DNA from: an uncultured Collinsella sp.
Lineage (GTDB): Bacteria; Actinomycetota; Coriobacteriia; Coriobacteriales; Coriobacteriaceae
Assembly (NCBI GenBank): GCA_900544115.1
Contig: UQTW01000014.1
Coordinates: 1-64,000, forward strand
Direction: 5' to 3'
DNA: 64,000 bases
The position numbers were made by a program, and so were the translations under genes. The notes beneath the pieces were generated by a model. That model did no database searches. It was not told where the DNA came from and saw only the letters and a list, made by a program, of their open reading frames with translations. Below, piece after piece: positions 1 through 8,639 of the stretch; the first letter of the stretch is position 1; every line of letters starts with the position of its first letter.

Positions 1-31
1 GGCCTGAACAATCGTCAATATCGGTCGGAGG

Positions 32-115
32 GGTGGCTTTGTAAAGCCGTTTGTCTCCACCCGCGTAGCGGGTGGTTCAAAGCTGGCCGCTGCGCGGCCA
101 GCAGACTAAAGTCTT
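32..115. repeat. Cluster of four short palindromes (REP/BIME-like)
   Basis: Four perfect or near-perfect palindromes follow each other in about 85 bases: GGCTTTGTAAAGCC, CCACCCGCGTAGCGGGTGG, GCTGGCCGCTGCGCGGCC(AGC) and AGACTAAAGTCT. No coding sequence is credible here. The arrangement resembles bacterial mosaic repeats built of REP units. That class assignment is an inference, since no second copy occurs in this window. Confidence 0.5.
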
Positions 116-119
116 GAAA

Positions 120-152
120 AGAAAAAGCCCTGTCGCGAGTCTGCGGCAGAGC
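120..152 (-). terminator. Intrinsic terminator after the Lac-type EIIA gene
   Basis: On the minus strand a 10-bp stem with one mismatch (127-136 with 143-152) is followed by a run of T. It lies about 30 bases after the EIIA stop codon. Confidence 0.7.
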
Positions 153-183
153 TTTTGGAAGGGGACTTGGTTGTGCGGACTCG

Positions 184-522
184 TTAGGCGAGCTTGGCCT
201 CGAGCTCGGCGATGCGCTTGTAGGCATCGATGGTAAAGCGGGCCTGCTTCTCCAGGATCATAGTGGTCATGAGGGTGTCCTGAGCGTGAGCCATGATGAA
301 GGTCATCTCCATCTCGCCACCGCCGGCCTCCTGCGAAAGCAGCTTGGTCTGCGTGTCGTGGGCACCGATGAGCGCATCGCTGGCATCCTTGTGCAGCTGC
401 TCGGCCTTCTCAAAGTCACCCTCGCGAGCAGCATCGAGCGCTGCAAGCAGATCGGTCTGGGCGTCACCTGCGTATGCGACAATCTCGAATCCAACCATCG
501 AGATTTCTTCTTTGGTTGCCAT
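184..522 (-). CDS. PTS lactose/cellobiose-family EIIA
   Basis: A 112-residue protein of the usual length for the Lac-family EIIA, a cytoplasmic trimeric helical protein that passes phosphate from HPr to EIIB. The active-site histidine is H79 in FIMAHAQDTLMT. The ATG is preceded by GAAAGGA. It is the only EIIA near three EIICB fusions that lack their own (2098-3873, 8640-10400, 12020-13798), so it is likely shared by them; that is inferred. It has its own upstream region with a direct-repeat motif at 648-676 and a terminator at 120-152, so it is probably transcribed alone. Orthologues are called celC, chbA or lacF. Confidence 0.92.
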   Translation of the reverse strand: MATKEEISMVGFEIVAYAGDAQTDLLAALDAAREGDFEKAEQLHKDASDALIGAHDTQTKLLSQEAGGGEMEMTFIMAHAQDTLMTTMILEKQARFTIDAYKRIAELEAKLA

Positions 523-647
523 ATTGCGTTCCTTTCACATATGAACCAATGGAGAGCATCGCGTCCGGGCATACGCGCTGCGTTCTGTATGGCAGAAACA
601 TTAACATTCAAACAAAAAAGAACAGCGCAAAACGTAATTTCAAGCTA

Positions 648-676
648 TGAACGGTCACTTTTCGCCCGTGAACGGT
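648..676 (-). promoter_or_regulatory. 21-bp-period direct repeat upstream of EIIA
   Basis: TGAACGGT occurs twice (648-655 and 669-676). Read on the minus strand toward EIIA this is ACCGTTCA, 13 bases, ACCGTTCA. The same arrangement recurs at 6793-6821, 11818-11846 and 30229-30257, so it is probably a site for a shared regulator. A degenerate LacI-like site may lie at 589-607. Confidence 0.5.
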
Positions 677-736
677 TTTTAAACCAATCTGAACAATATC
701 GAACACAATTAGCGGAAACCCAAACAGGCCCGTGCC

Positions 737-1741
737 CTAGCGCCAATCGCGCACCGTATCGCCCTCGACGAGTACGCCCGGAAACAGCATGTGCTCCACA
801 CCGGGTTCAACGCCCTCGGCACCGGCGATCTTATCGACTGCCCACATGCCGACACGCTTGTTGTCAAAGCGCACGGTGGCCAGGCGACGATCGGGCACGA
901 TGTCGCCCAGACTGTCATCAACACCCACCACGCTCACGTCCTCGGGCACGTGCTTTCCGCGCGACTCGAGTCCGCGAATGCAGCCGTAGGCCATGGCGTC
1001 GTTGGAAGCATAAATGGCCGTACAGGTCGGATCGTCCGCCAGAGCCTGACCGGCAGCATACCCGCTCTGTGCCGTCCAATCGCCACGAACGAGCTGCGGG
1101 GGCTCAATGCCATGCGCGCGCAATGTCTCGCGCCAGCCTTCCTCGCGCCGCATGCCCGAAAGCGAGCGCTCGGGGCATGAGATAAAGTGCACGGTCTTGT
1201 GCCCCCGCCCCAGCAAGTACTCGACAACTTGACGCGAGCAATCGAACTGGTCGTTATCGACCGTTGAACAGAGCGGGTGCTCCAGCATGGTAACGAGCAC
1301 CGTCTGCATACCGGGCAGCGGCTCAAAAGTGCCAAAGTCTGCCGGCATGCGGTTCATGATCACGACCATACCGTCTACCGGCAGCGCGCTCATGCGTGAC
1401 GATGCGCTCTCGAGGGTATACGGATGCCCGCCTACTTTAGTGAGGGTGATGGCATAGCCATGTTTGTCGGCCGCGGCGGCAAAGCCCTCCATACGGTCGA
1501 GGTTACCGGTACCGGTAATGTTGAACATGGCGACGCCGACGGTCTTAAACTTACCGCGGCGCAGCGATCGACCGGCAAAGTTTGGGCGATACCCCAGCTC
1601 GCGCATGGCGGCACGCACGCGTTCCTTGGTCTCGGGGCGCACGCTGGGCGAATCGTGCACGGTGCGCGAGACCGTCTGCTCCGAGACGCCCGCGAGACGC
1701 GCCACATCTTTGACGGATACCGATTTTTTAACAGCGGCCAT
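737..1741 (-). CDS. LacI-family repressor of beta-glucoside module 1
   Basis: A 334-residue LacI/GalR protein: N-terminal helix-turn-helix (VKDVARLAGVSEQTVSR, about residues 10-26), hinge region (PNFAGRSLRRG) and a periplasmic-binding-protein-like sensor domain. The recognition-helix pair is Glu-Gln (SEQTVSR), different from the two paralogues at 5642 and 10734. It diverges from EIICB at 2098, and two palindromic sites lie between them (1901-1916 and 2020-2035). It most likely represses the EIICB-GH1 pair and itself until a phosphorylated or free beta-glucoside binds; the effector is unknown. Confidence 0.9.
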   Translation of the reverse strand: MAAVKKSVSVKDVARLAGVSEQTVSRTVHDSPSVRPETKERVRAAMRELGYRPNFAGRSLRRGKFKTVGVAMFNITGTGNLDRMEGFAAAADKHGYAITLTKVGGHPYTLESASSRMSALPVDGMVVIMNRMPADFGTFEPLPGMQTVLVTMLEHPLCSTVDNDQFDCSRQVVEYLLGRGHKTVHFISCPERSLSGMRREEGWRETLRAHGIEPPQLVRGDWTAQSGYAAGQALADDPTCTAIYASNDAMAYGCIRGLESRGKHVPEDVSVVGVDDSLGDIVPDRRLATVRFDNKRVGMWAVDKIAGAEGVEPGVEHMLFPGVLVEGDTVRDWR

Positions 1742-1900
1742 AGGTCGATCTTTCTATGTCAACGATGCCATTGGTGGCACCCTACGCAGTCAAATGAAAC
1801 GTCTTCAAGTATATCTAACGCCGCCTCTGCAATACGCTTACCACCCAAAACCTACCGTTCACCGACATTTCTGCTTCCCCGAACGGCTTTTGTCGCCCAA

Positions 1901-1916
1901 ATGTTAACGTTGCCAT
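1901..1916. promoter_or_regulatory. Putative LacI operator, module 1, site 1
   Basis: ATGTTAACGTTGCCAT has the form of a 16-bp LacI-family palindrome with a central CpG. It is the reverse complement, with one mismatch, of the site at 2020-2035. Confidence 0.65.
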
Positions 1917-2019
1917 CGTGCAAACACAGAGCCACCGGGCGGCTCAAACGTTTACGCACAAAGAATCGACGGTTCGCAGGCACAGGAACCACCGGTTCGC
2001 GTCTTTTTTGTGTCGCAAA

Positions 2020-2035
2020 ATGGCAACGTCAACAT
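2020..2035. promoter_or_regulatory. Putative LacI operator, module 1, site 2
   Basis: ATGGCAACGTCAACAT mirrors site 1 at a distance of about 119 bp, a spacing that would allow looping by a tetrameric repressor. It lies about 60 bases before the EIICB start. Confidence 0.65.
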
Positions 2036-2097
2036 TTTGGCAACCGAACGTCAAAAGCTACCATCGTTGCTAACCCACCGACTCTTAGGAGCTTTGC

Positions 2098-3873
2098 ATG
2101 GAGCAACTCATCGCCACTATCGAAAAGGGCCAGCCCTTTTTCAACGCGATCGCCCGCAACAAGTACCTCAAGGCGATCCGCGACGGTTTTATCTCCGTCA
2201 TCCCCATCATCATCTTCTCGTCCATCTTCTGCCTCGTAGCCTCGGTCCCCAACATCTGGGGTTTCTACTGGCCCGATGACATCAACAACGCCCTGTGGAA
2301 GTGCTACAACTACTCCATGGGCATCCTGGCAATCGCCTGTGCCGCCACCACCGCCAAGCACTTCGCCGACGCTCAGAACCGCGACCTGCCCAAGAACAAC
2401 CAGATCAACTTTATCTCATGCATGTGCGCGGCCATCATCGGCTTCTTGCTCCTTTCGAGCGACACCATCGCCACGGACGCCGCCAGCGGCTTCAACACCA
2501 CCTACCTTGGTTCCAAGGGCCTGCTGACTGCCTTCATCGCTGCGTTTGTGACCGGCATCATCTACAAGTTCTTCATTAAGCGCAACATCACCGTCAAGAT
2601 GCCCGAGCAGGTTCCGCCCAACATCTCGCAGACCTTTAAGGACATCATCCCCTTCTCCGTCTGCATCGCCGTCTTTTGGGTCTTTGACATCGTCTTCCGC
2701 GCTGCCTTTGGCTTCTGCTTTGCCCAGGGCGTCATCCAGGTGTTCCAGCCCCTGTTCACCGCTGCCGACGGCTATATCGGTCTCGCTGTGATCTACGGCG
2801 CCATGAGCCTGTTCTGGTTCGTCGGCGTCCACGGCCCCTCGATCGTCGAGCCCGCCATCGCCGCCGCCCTCGTTGCCAACATGACCGACAACCTGGCTGC
2901 ATTCCAGGCCGGCGAGCACGCCTCCGCCGTTCTGACGCAGGGCGCCCAGTACTTCGTCGTCTGCATGGGCGGCACCGGCGCCACGCTCGTCTTGGTCTTT
3001 ATGTTCTGCTTCCTGGCCAAGTCCCAGGAGATGCGCGCCGTCGGTAAGGCCGCCATCGTCCCCGTGTGCTTTGCCGTTAACGAGCCGCTGCTGTTCGCCG
3101 CACCCATCGTGCTCAACCCCGTCTTCTTTGTCCCGTTTGTCTTTGCCCCGATCGCCAACATCTGGATCCTCAAGATCTTTATCGACTTTTTGGGCATGAA
3201 CGGCTTTATGTACACCCTGCCCTGGACTGTCCCCGGCCCCATTGGCACCATCATGGGCTTGGGCTTCCAGCCGCTCGCCTTTGTGATGCTCGCCCTTATC
3301 CTGGTCGTCGACTTTGTTCTGTACTATCCGTTCTTCCGTGCCTACGACGCCCAGAAGTGCGCCGAGGAGGCCGAGATCTCCCAGGAGGAGCTCGCCGCCA
3401 AGAACGCCGAGAAGGCCGCCAAGCTCAACGATGCCTTCCAGGGCAAGGCCGACGCCAAGAGCGTTGCCGCCGGCGCCGCTGCCGAGGCCGTGAAGTCCGA
3501 TGCCCCCGCCGTTCCCGCAGCACCCGCTGCCGAGGCAACGACCGCCAGCGACCTCAACGGCAAGCGCGTGCTCGTGCTCTGCCAGGGTGGCGGAACCTCG
3601 GGCCTGCTCGCCAACGCGCTGGCCAAGGCTGCCAAGGAGCGCGGCATCAATCTTGAGACCGCTGCCGAGGCCTATGGCAACCACGTTGACATGCTTCCCG
3701 ACTTTGACCTGGTCGTCCTGGCCCCGCAGGCCGCCAGCTACCTGGCCGACCTGCAGAAGGACTGCGAGCGCGTGGGCAACAAGTGCGTCGCCTGCCGTGG
3801 CAAGCAGTACATCGAGCTCTCCCAGAACGGCGATAAGTCTCTCGCCTTCGTAAGCGAGCAACTTTCGAAGTAA
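2098..3873 (+). CDS. PTS lactose/cellobiose-family EIICB fusion, module 1
   Basis: A 591-residue membrane permease of the Lac family. The N-terminal EIIC domain (about residues 1-430) has several hydrophobic helices and the conserved HGPSIVEP segment. A charged Ala-rich linker follows (about 430-485), then a C-terminal EIIB domain whose phosphocysteine is C495 in LVLCQGGGTSGLLANAL. It takes up a beta-glucoside or beta-galactoside and phosphorylates it on C6. AGGAG lies 7 bases before the ATG. It is followed after 66 bases by the GH1 gene at 3940, so the two form an operon. Substrate (cellobiose, lactose or another disaccharide) cannot be read from sequence. Confidence 0.92.
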   Translation: MEQLIATIEKGQPFFNAIARNKYLKAIRDGFISVIPIIIFSSIFCLVASVPNIWGFYWPDDINNALWKCYNYSMGILAIACAATTAKHFADAQNRDLPKNNQINFISCMCAAIIGFLLLSSDTIATDAASGFNTTYLGSKGLLTAFIAAFVTGIIYKFFIKRNITVKMPEQVPPNISQTFKDIIPFSVCIAVFWVFDIVFRAAFGFCFAQGVIQVFQPLFTAADGYIGLAVIYGAMSLFWFVGVHGPSIVEPAIAAALVANMTDNLAAFQAGEHASAVLTQGAQYFVVCMGGTGATLVLVFMFCFLAKSQEMRAVGKAAIVPVCFAVNEPLLFAAPIVLNPVFFVPFVFAPIANIWILKIFIDFLGMNGFMYTLPWTVPGPIGTIMGLGFQPLAFVMLALILVVDFVLYYPFFRAYDAQKCAEEAEISQEELAAKNAEKAAKLNDAFQGKADAKSVAAGAAAEAVKSDAPAVPAAPAAEATTASDLNGKRVLVLCQGGGTSGLLANALAKAAKERGINLETAAEAYGNHVDMLPDFDLVVLAPQAASYLADLQKDCERVGNKCVACRGKQYIELSQNGDKSLAFVSEQLSK

Positions 3874-3939
3874 GTAACGCCCAAGGCCAGCCGACCATCC
3901 ACAGCCGGCTGGCCCTTCGATTTAGACGATTGGATCATC

Positions 3940-5379
3940 ATGTCCGTTAACCCCGCTAGCGTCACCAACCCGCCTGCGCAGTTTCCCGAGGGCTTTGTCT
4001 TTGGCGGCGCCACTGCTGCTTACCAGGTAGAGGGCGAGACCCGCACCCACGGTAAGGGCAAAGTCGCCTGGGACGACTTCTTGGAGGCCCAGGGGCGCTT
4101 TTCCCCCGATCCCGCTTCGGACTTCTACAACCAGTACCCCGTCGATCTGGAGCTGTGCGAGGAGTTCGGCATCAACGGCATTCGCCTCTCCATTGCCTGG
4201 AGCCGCATCTTCCCCAACGGCACCGGCGAGATCAACCCCGAGGGCGTGCAGTTCTACCACGATCTCTTTGCCGAGTGCCACAAGCACCACGTTGAGCCGT
4301 TTGTCACGCTGCATCACTTCGATACGCCGCTTCCCCTCTTTGAGAAGGGCGACTTCCTCAACCGCGAGACCATCGATGCCTTTGTGGACTTTGCCACCTT
4401 CTGCTTTAAGGAGTACGCCGACCAGGTGACCTACTGGTTCACCTTTAACGAAATCTGGGCCGACGCCTCCAACACCTACATCGAGGGCACCTTCCCCGGT
4501 GGCGTCAAGGCGCATCTTGCCGAGGCCTTCCAGTGCGAGCACAACATGATGCTCGCCCACGCCAAGGCAGTGCTGGCCTTCCACAACGGCGGCTTTAAGG
4601 GCAAAATTGGCGTCATTCAGTCGCTGGAGTTTAAGTATCCGCTCAACGAGAACGACCCCGCCGACATCAAAGCCGCCAACAACGAGCACGTGCTGCAAAA
4701 CCAGTTCTTGCTCGATGCCACCTTCCGCGGCGACTACGCGCCCGACACCCTCGAGTGCGCCAACCGCCTGGCCGCCGTCTCGGGCGGCACCATCGAGATC
4801 CTGGACGAGGACCTCGAGATTATGCGCGAGGCAGCGCTCTACAACGACTACCTGGGCGTTAACAACTATCAGTGCCGCTTCTTGAAGGCCTACGACGGCG
4901 AGAACGACCTGCACCACAACGGTACGGGCGAGAAAGGCACCGGCCGCTGGCGCGTCAAGGGCATTGGCGAGCACGTGAACAAGCCCGGCATCCCCACCAC
5001 CGACTGGGACTGGATCATCTATCCCGAGGGCCTGTTCGATCTGCTCGTCTACATTAAGCAGCGCTACCCCAACTACAAGCAGATCTTCATCACCGAAAAC
5101 GGTATGGGTTACAAGGACCCCTACAAGGACGGCTTTGTAGACGACCAGCCGCGCATCGACTACATCGAGCAGCACCTGCGCTGGTTGCTCAAGGCCATGG
5201 AGGTGGGCGTCAACGTGGGCGGCTACTTCCTGTGGAGCCTGCAGGATCAGTTCTCCTGGACCAATGGCTACAACAAGCGCTATGGCTTCTTCTACGTTGA
5301 CTTTGAAACCCAGAAGCGCACGCCCAAGGCAAGCGCATACTGGTATAAGCACGTGGCGCAGACCCGTCGTCTGGACTAG
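3940..5379 (+). CDS. GH1 6-phospho-beta-glycosidase, module 1
   Basis: A 479-residue glycoside hydrolase family 1 enzyme, full length for the family, expected to hydrolyse the 6-phospho-disaccharide made by the upstream EIICB. The acid/base is E171 (WFTFNEI) and the nucleophile E386 (FITENGMGY). The NKRYGF segment near residue 445 matches the phosphate-binding K and Y region of 6-phospho-glycosidases. The residue after the acid/base Glu is Ile instead of the usual Pro. No signal peptide, so cytoplasmic. The ribosome site is weak (GGAT). Confidence 0.9.
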   Translation: MSVNPASVTNPPAQFPEGFVFGGATAAYQVEGETRTHGKGKVAWDDFLEAQGRFSPDPASDFYNQYPVDLELCEEFGINGIRLSIAWSRIFPNGTGEINPEGVQFYHDLFAECHKHHVEPFVTLHHFDTPLPLFEKGDFLNRETIDAFVDFATFCFKEYADQVTYWFTFNEIWADASNTYIEGTFPGGVKAHLAEAFQCEHNMMLAHAKAVLAFHNGGFKGKIGVIQSLEFKYPLNENDPADIKAANNEHVLQNQFLLDATFRGDYAPDTLECANRLAAVSGGTIEILDEDLEIMREAALYNDYLGVNNYQCRFLKAYDGENDLHHNGTGEKGTGRWRVKGIGEHVNKPGIPTTDWDWIIYPEGLFDLLVYIKQRYPNYKQIFITENGMGYKDPYKDGFVDDQPRIDYIEQHLRWLLKAMEVGVNVGGYFLWSLQDQFSWTNGYNKRYGFFYVDFETQKRTPKASAYWYKHVAQTRRLD

Positions 5380-5424
5380 CGGCTGGCGGGGTCGCCTGCC
5401 CACATAACCTGTCCCCATTTCTCA

Positions 5425-5469
5425 GCCGGGGGCGGCACGTCACACGGCGCGCCGCCCCCGGCCTTTTTT
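5425..5469 (+). terminator. Intrinsic terminator of module 1
   Basis: A 12-bp perfect GC stem (5425-5436 with 5451-5462) followed by six T, just after the GH1 gene. Confidence 0.9.
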
Positions 5470-5489
5470 GGGCGGTTCGGGGGCCGCTT

Positions 5490-5546
5490 GTCTCAATCTG
5501 TAACATCTAGCCGAGTTTTTGGGTCCAAGCTGTTACAGATTGAGAC
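5490..5546. repeat. Hairpin repeat family A, copy 1 (type 1)
   Basis: Perfect 16-bp inverted repeat GTCTCAATCTGTAACA (5490-5505 with 5531-5546). The inner core starts TCTAGCCGAGTTTTT and pairs partly on itself. It lies between convergent genes, after a normal terminator, and has no T-run of its own. Confidence 0.85.
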
Positions 5547-5571
5547 GAACAGGATTGCTCTTTCCGAAGAA

Positions 5572-5626
5572 TCTAAATCTGTAACACGTAGCCCGCTTTT
5601 GACCGTCTACCTGTTACAAATCGAGA
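5572..5626. repeat. Hairpin repeat family A, copy 2 (type 2)
   Basis: Same outer arms (TCTAAATCTGTAACA with TGTTACAAATCGAGA) but a different core with a GTAG...CTAC stem. It follows copy 1 after 25 bases. Confidence 0.85.
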
Positions 5627-5641
5627 CAGACGGAGTAGGAC

Positions 5642-6670
5642 CTAACCCCGTATGTCCCTAACAGTCGAGCGTTCGACCAGCGTGCTCGGCACATGAATCG
5701 CCTCGATAGACGAGCTCTCTCCAATCGCCGCCTCAAACGCAAGCTTACCGACACCGCGCAAATCAAATCGCAGCGTCGTCAGCCGATTGTGAGGAACAAG
5801 TCCCTCGAGTGCGTCGTCGATACCAACCACGCTCACGTCGTCGGGCACGGACAGGCCCGCGTTCTCGAGCGCGGCGATAACGCCCAGCGCCATCTGGTCA
5901 TTTGCCGCAAGCACGGCAGTCGGCGTCTGCGACTCGCCGGCAAGCACCTCGGCCGCAATCCGCTCGCCCATGGCGTACCCACTGTCCGCACTCCAATCGC
6001 CACGCAGCATCGGAGCGGCATCGACATGAGCACGACCCAGCGTATCGCGCCAACCGGCCTCACGAAAACGCGAGGAAATCGAGTTTTCCGGACCCGCCAC
6101 AAACCGCATATTCGAGTGACCATGTTCCAGCAGATAATTGGTCAACAGCTCGCACGAACCATACTGGTCGGAGTCGATCGTCGTGCAGCGCGGATGCGCA
6201 TACATGGACAGGATGACCGTTCGCACTCCCGGCTGGGGAACAAACTCCTCAAAATCGGGAGCCATGCGGTTCATGTTGAGAATCATGCCGTCGACGGGTC
6301 GCTCGACCATGCGGCGCGAGGCATCGGCAAGTGCATAGGGCTTGTCGCCGCCCATCTCGATCATAGTGACGGCAAAATCATGCTCGCGCGCCGCTTGCAT
6401 GATACCCTCGAGCGTCGCCAGGTTACCGACACGTGTGATGTTGTACATGCACAGGCCAATAGAACGATACGACCCGCCGCGCAACGCCGCTCCAGCAAAA
6501 TTGGGACGAAAGCCCAGCTCTTCCATGGCGGCCAGCACACGCTTGCGCGTCTTTTCCGTCACGTTGGGCATACCGTTGACCACGCGAGACACAGTCTGGC
6601 GGCTCACGCCAGCGAGCGCCGCAACCTCTGCCGCGCTCGCCGAACGACCATTCCTTGTCTGCTGATCCAT
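5642..6670 (-). CDS. LacI-family repressor of beta-glucoside module 2
   Basis: A LacI/GalR regulator of about 342 residues from the chosen ATG. The frame is open to an upstream ATG at 6727, but that start would place an operator copy (6731-6746) in its ribosome site; a GTG at 6679 with AGCAGG before it is another option. Helix-turn-helix AAEVAALAGVSRQTVSRVV, recognition pair Arg-Gln, hinge PNFAGAALRGG, then the sugar-binding domain. It diverges from GH1 at 7015 and likely represses the GH1-EIICB pair through the three sites at 6731, 6863 and 6885. Confidence 0.88.
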   Translation of the reverse strand: MDQQTRNGRSASAAEVAALAGVSRQTVSRVVNGMPNVTEKTRKRVLAAMEELGFRPNFAGAALRGGSYRSIGLCMYNITRVGNLATLEGIMQAAREHDFAVTMIEMGGDKPYALADASRRMVERPVDGMILNMNRMAPDFEEFVPQPGVRTVILSMYAHPRCTTIDSDQYGSCELLTNYLLEHGHSNMRFVAGPENSISSRFREAGWRDTLGRAHVDAAPMLRGDWSADSGYAMGERIAAEVLAGESQTPTAVLAANDQMALGVIAALENAGLSVPDDVSVVGIDDALEGLVPHNRLTTLRFDLRGVGKLAFEAAIGESSSIEAIHVPSTLVERSTVRDIRG

Positions 6671-6730
6671 GCCTTCCACGCTAACCTGCTTCCCAACTAT
6701 TCCCCGCGCCCATGGCGCATCGTACATACA

Positions 6731-6746
6731 TTGATAACGTGCTCAT
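6731..6746. promoter_or_regulatory. Putative LacI operator, module 2, site 3
   Basis: TTGATAACGTGCTCAT shares the ACGTGCTCAT half with the two sites at 6863 and 6885 and lies just upstream of lacI, suggesting autoregulation. Confidence 0.5.
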
Positions 6747-6792
6747 GATACCCGAGCCATATACCACAACATGAAAACTTCTGTCAATCAAA

Positions 6793-6821
6793 ACCGCTTA
6801 CCGAACAAATACAACCGTTCG
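6793..6821 (+). promoter_or_regulatory. 21-bp-period direct repeat, module 2
   Basis: ACCGCTTA (6793-6800) and ACCGTTCG (6814-6821), spaced 21 bp start to start, matching the repeats at 648-676, 11818-11846 and 30229-30257. Confidence 0.5.
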
Positions 6822-6862
6822 CAGCTGTTTGAAGTTGTTTTGTTTCTATACATCCCAGCCGG

Positions 6863-6900
6863 ATGTTAACGTGCTCATTGTCAAATGTTCACGTGCTCAT
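6863..6900. promoter_or_regulatory. Tandem LacI operators, module 2, sites 1 and 2
   Basis: ATGTTAACGTGCTCAT (6863-6878) and ATGTTCACGTGCTCAT (6885-6900) are direct repeats 22 bp apart, two helical turns. The second has a perfect CACGTG centre. Outer ATG...CAT is shared with the operators of modules 1 and 3, but the inner half-site is ATGAGCAC here. Confidence 0.7.
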
Positions 6901-7014
6901 TTTGGTTCTAATCATTTTAAGATAGTGTTTATCGGGCTTTTTCACCGCTGAACGCTAACCAGGGAGCCTCCTGAGCGCAAACACACAATATCGAACAGCG
7001 AGACGAGAGGATGT

Positions 7015-8463
7015 ATGCATATGTCTTTGCTAAACCGCGTACAGCAGCTGCCGAAGGGCTTTGTTTGGGGCGCCGCAACCGCCGCGTACCAAACGGAAGG
7101 TTCCACGAAGGTGGCAGGCAAGGGTAAGACCATGTGGGACGATTACCTTGTCGCCCAGGGTCGCTTTTTGCCCGACCCGGCCAGTGATTTCTACAACCGC
7201 TACGAGGAGGATATCCGCCTTTCTGCCGAGCATGGACTCAACGCCATTCGTGTGTCCATCGCCTGGACCCGCATCTTCCCCAACGGCGACGATGCCGAAC
7301 CCCTCGCCGAGGGCGTTAAGCACTACCACGAGCTGTTCGCCTGCTGCAAAAAGTATGGCGTCGAGCCCTATGTGTCCCTGCATCACTTTGACTCCCCCGC
7401 CGCCCTGTTCAACCAGGGCGACTGGCTCAACCGCAAGACCGTCGACGCCTATGTGCGCTATGCCGAGTTCTGCTTCCGCGAGTTCCGCGAGGTCAAGAAT
7501 TGGTTCACCATCAACGAGCTCATCAGCCTCTCGCACTCCCAATACATCCAAGGCAACTTCCCGCCCAACCATCACTTTGATGTGACGAGCGGCATCCAGA
7601 GCCAGCACAACGAGCTCGTTGCCCACGCCCGCGCCGTCAACCTGTATAAGGATCTTGACGAGACCGAGCACCTGGGCGGACGCATTGGCATGGTCAACGT
7701 CCTGACGCCGGCATATCCTGCCACCGACTCGCCCGCCGACCAGCACGCCGCCGACCTGTACAACGCCTTCTACACCGACTTCATCATGGACGGCGCCTTC
7801 CTGGGTCACTACTCCGCGCGCACCCTCTCACTCATCAACGAGATTCTGCGTGCCAACAACGCCACGCTTACGGTTGAGGACAGCGACATGGAGGAGCTCG
7901 CCAAGGCGGCGCCCCGCAACGATATGTTCGGCCTCAACTACTATCAGTCGGCGTTTATCGCCGCCTACGATGGCGAGTCCACCAACAGCTTTAACGGCAC
8001 CGGAGACAAGGGCACCTCGTGCTTTAAGTTTAAGGGCGTCGGGCAGCAGGTCGATATGCCGGGTATCCCCACCACCGACTGGGATTGGCTCATCTACCCG
8101 CAAGGCCTCTACGACACGCTCAAGCACATCAGCGCCACCTATCCCAACCTCCCCGTCATCTATATCACCGAAAACGGCCTGGGCCACAAGGACCCCGAGC
8201 CCGACGCAAACGGCATCGTCGCCGATCCCGAGCGCATCGACTTTGTCGACCAGCACATGGAGAAGGTGCTCCAGGCGCGCGCCGAGGGCGTCGACGTCCA
8301 GGGCTACTTTATCTGGAGCCTGCAGGACCAGTTCTCGTGGGCCAACGGCTATAACAAGCGCTACGGCCTGTTCTACATCGACTTCGACACGCAAAAACGC
8401 TACATCAAGCAGTCGGCACTCTGGTACAAGGAGCTCGCCGACACTATGGCGGACGCGCAGTAG
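7015..8463 (+). CDS. GH1 6-phospho-beta-glycosidase, module 2
   Basis: A 482-residue GH1 enzyme closely related to those at 3940 and 13875. Acid/base Glu in WFTINEL, nucleophile Glu in YITENGLGH, phosphate-binding segment SWANGYNKRYG near the C-terminus. Leu follows the acid/base Glu instead of Pro. In this module the gene order is reversed: GH1 precedes EIICB by 176 bases. An ATG at 7021 is a possible alternative start; 7015 has better spacing to GAGAGGA. Confidence 0.9.
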   Translation: MHMSLLNRVQQLPKGFVWGAATAAYQTEGSTKVAGKGKTMWDDYLVAQGRFLPDPASDFYNRYEEDIRLSAEHGLNAIRVSIAWTRIFPNGDDAEPLAEGVKHYHELFACCKKYGVEPYVSLHHFDSPAALFNQGDWLNRKTVDAYVRYAEFCFREFREVKNWFTINELISLSHSQYIQGNFPPNHHFDVTSGIQSQHNELVAHARAVNLYKDLDETEHLGGRIGMVNVLTPAYPATDSPADQHAADLYNAFYTDFIMDGAFLGHYSARTLSLINEILRANNATLTVEDSDMEELAKAAPRNDMFGLNYYQSAFIAAYDGESTNSFNGTGDKGTSCFKFKGVGQQVDMPGIPTTDWDWLIYPQGLYDTLKHISATYPNLPVIYITENGLGHKDPEPDANGIVADPERIDFVDQHMEKVLQARAEGVDVQGYFIWSLQDQFSWANGYNKRYGLFYIDFDTQKRYIKQSALWYKELADTMADAQ

Positions 8464-8489
8464 CGCATCGCCTCGCTTTCCCCCGAGAA

Positions 8490-8526
8490 GGGAGCGGCCC
8501 TATGCGATACAAACCCAGCCGCTCCC
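8490..8526 (+). other. Intra-operon hairpin between GH1 and EIICB
   Basis: GGGAGCGGC (8490-8498) pairs with GCCGCTCCC (8518-8526) with no T-run after it. It may protect the 3' end of the GH1 message or set the GH1 to EIICB ratio; this is inferred from position. Confidence 0.45.
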
Positions 8527-8639
8527 CTCTCTCCCCCTGGGACCGACCCCGCCTGCACCCGGGCTTTTAGCAAGCGGGAGACCATATAGGTTTTCAACGT
8601 CCATGCCATTAAGATTTCATGCAAAGAGGAGCGTGAACT

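Larger units (their letters stand above)
1742..2097. promoter_or_regulatory. Divergent promoter region of module 1
   Basis: A 356-base non-coding region between lacI and EIICB. It holds two LacI-type palindromes (1901-1916 and 2020-2035), a single ACCGTTCA at 1854-1861 with an inverted CCGAACGG at 1879-1886, and the AGGAG ribosome site of EIICB near 2086. No credible ORF. Confidence 0.6.
6671..7014. promoter_or_regulatory. Divergent promoter region of module 2
   Basis: A 344-base non-coding region holding three LacI-type sites (6731-6746, 6863-6878, 6885-6900) and the ACCG direct repeat (6793-6821). GAGAGGATGT before 7015 is the ribosome site of the GH1 gene. Confidence 0.6.

Noticed and set aside
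589..607. LacI operator before the Lac-type EIIA
   Set aside because: ATGGCA and TTAACAT halves are present but three bases too far apart for the palindrome; too weak to call.
2416..3861. Long antisense ORF over EIICB of module 1 (and similar at 8400-10469 and 11930-13657)
   Set aside because: Gly/Asp/Glu/Val/His-rich translations that exactly mirror the coding frame of a clear PTS gene; typical shadow frames in high-GC DNA, with no ribosome site.
5490..5626. Family A hairpins as transcription terminators
   Set aside because: No T-run follows either arm, and a normal terminator already lies upstream at each location.
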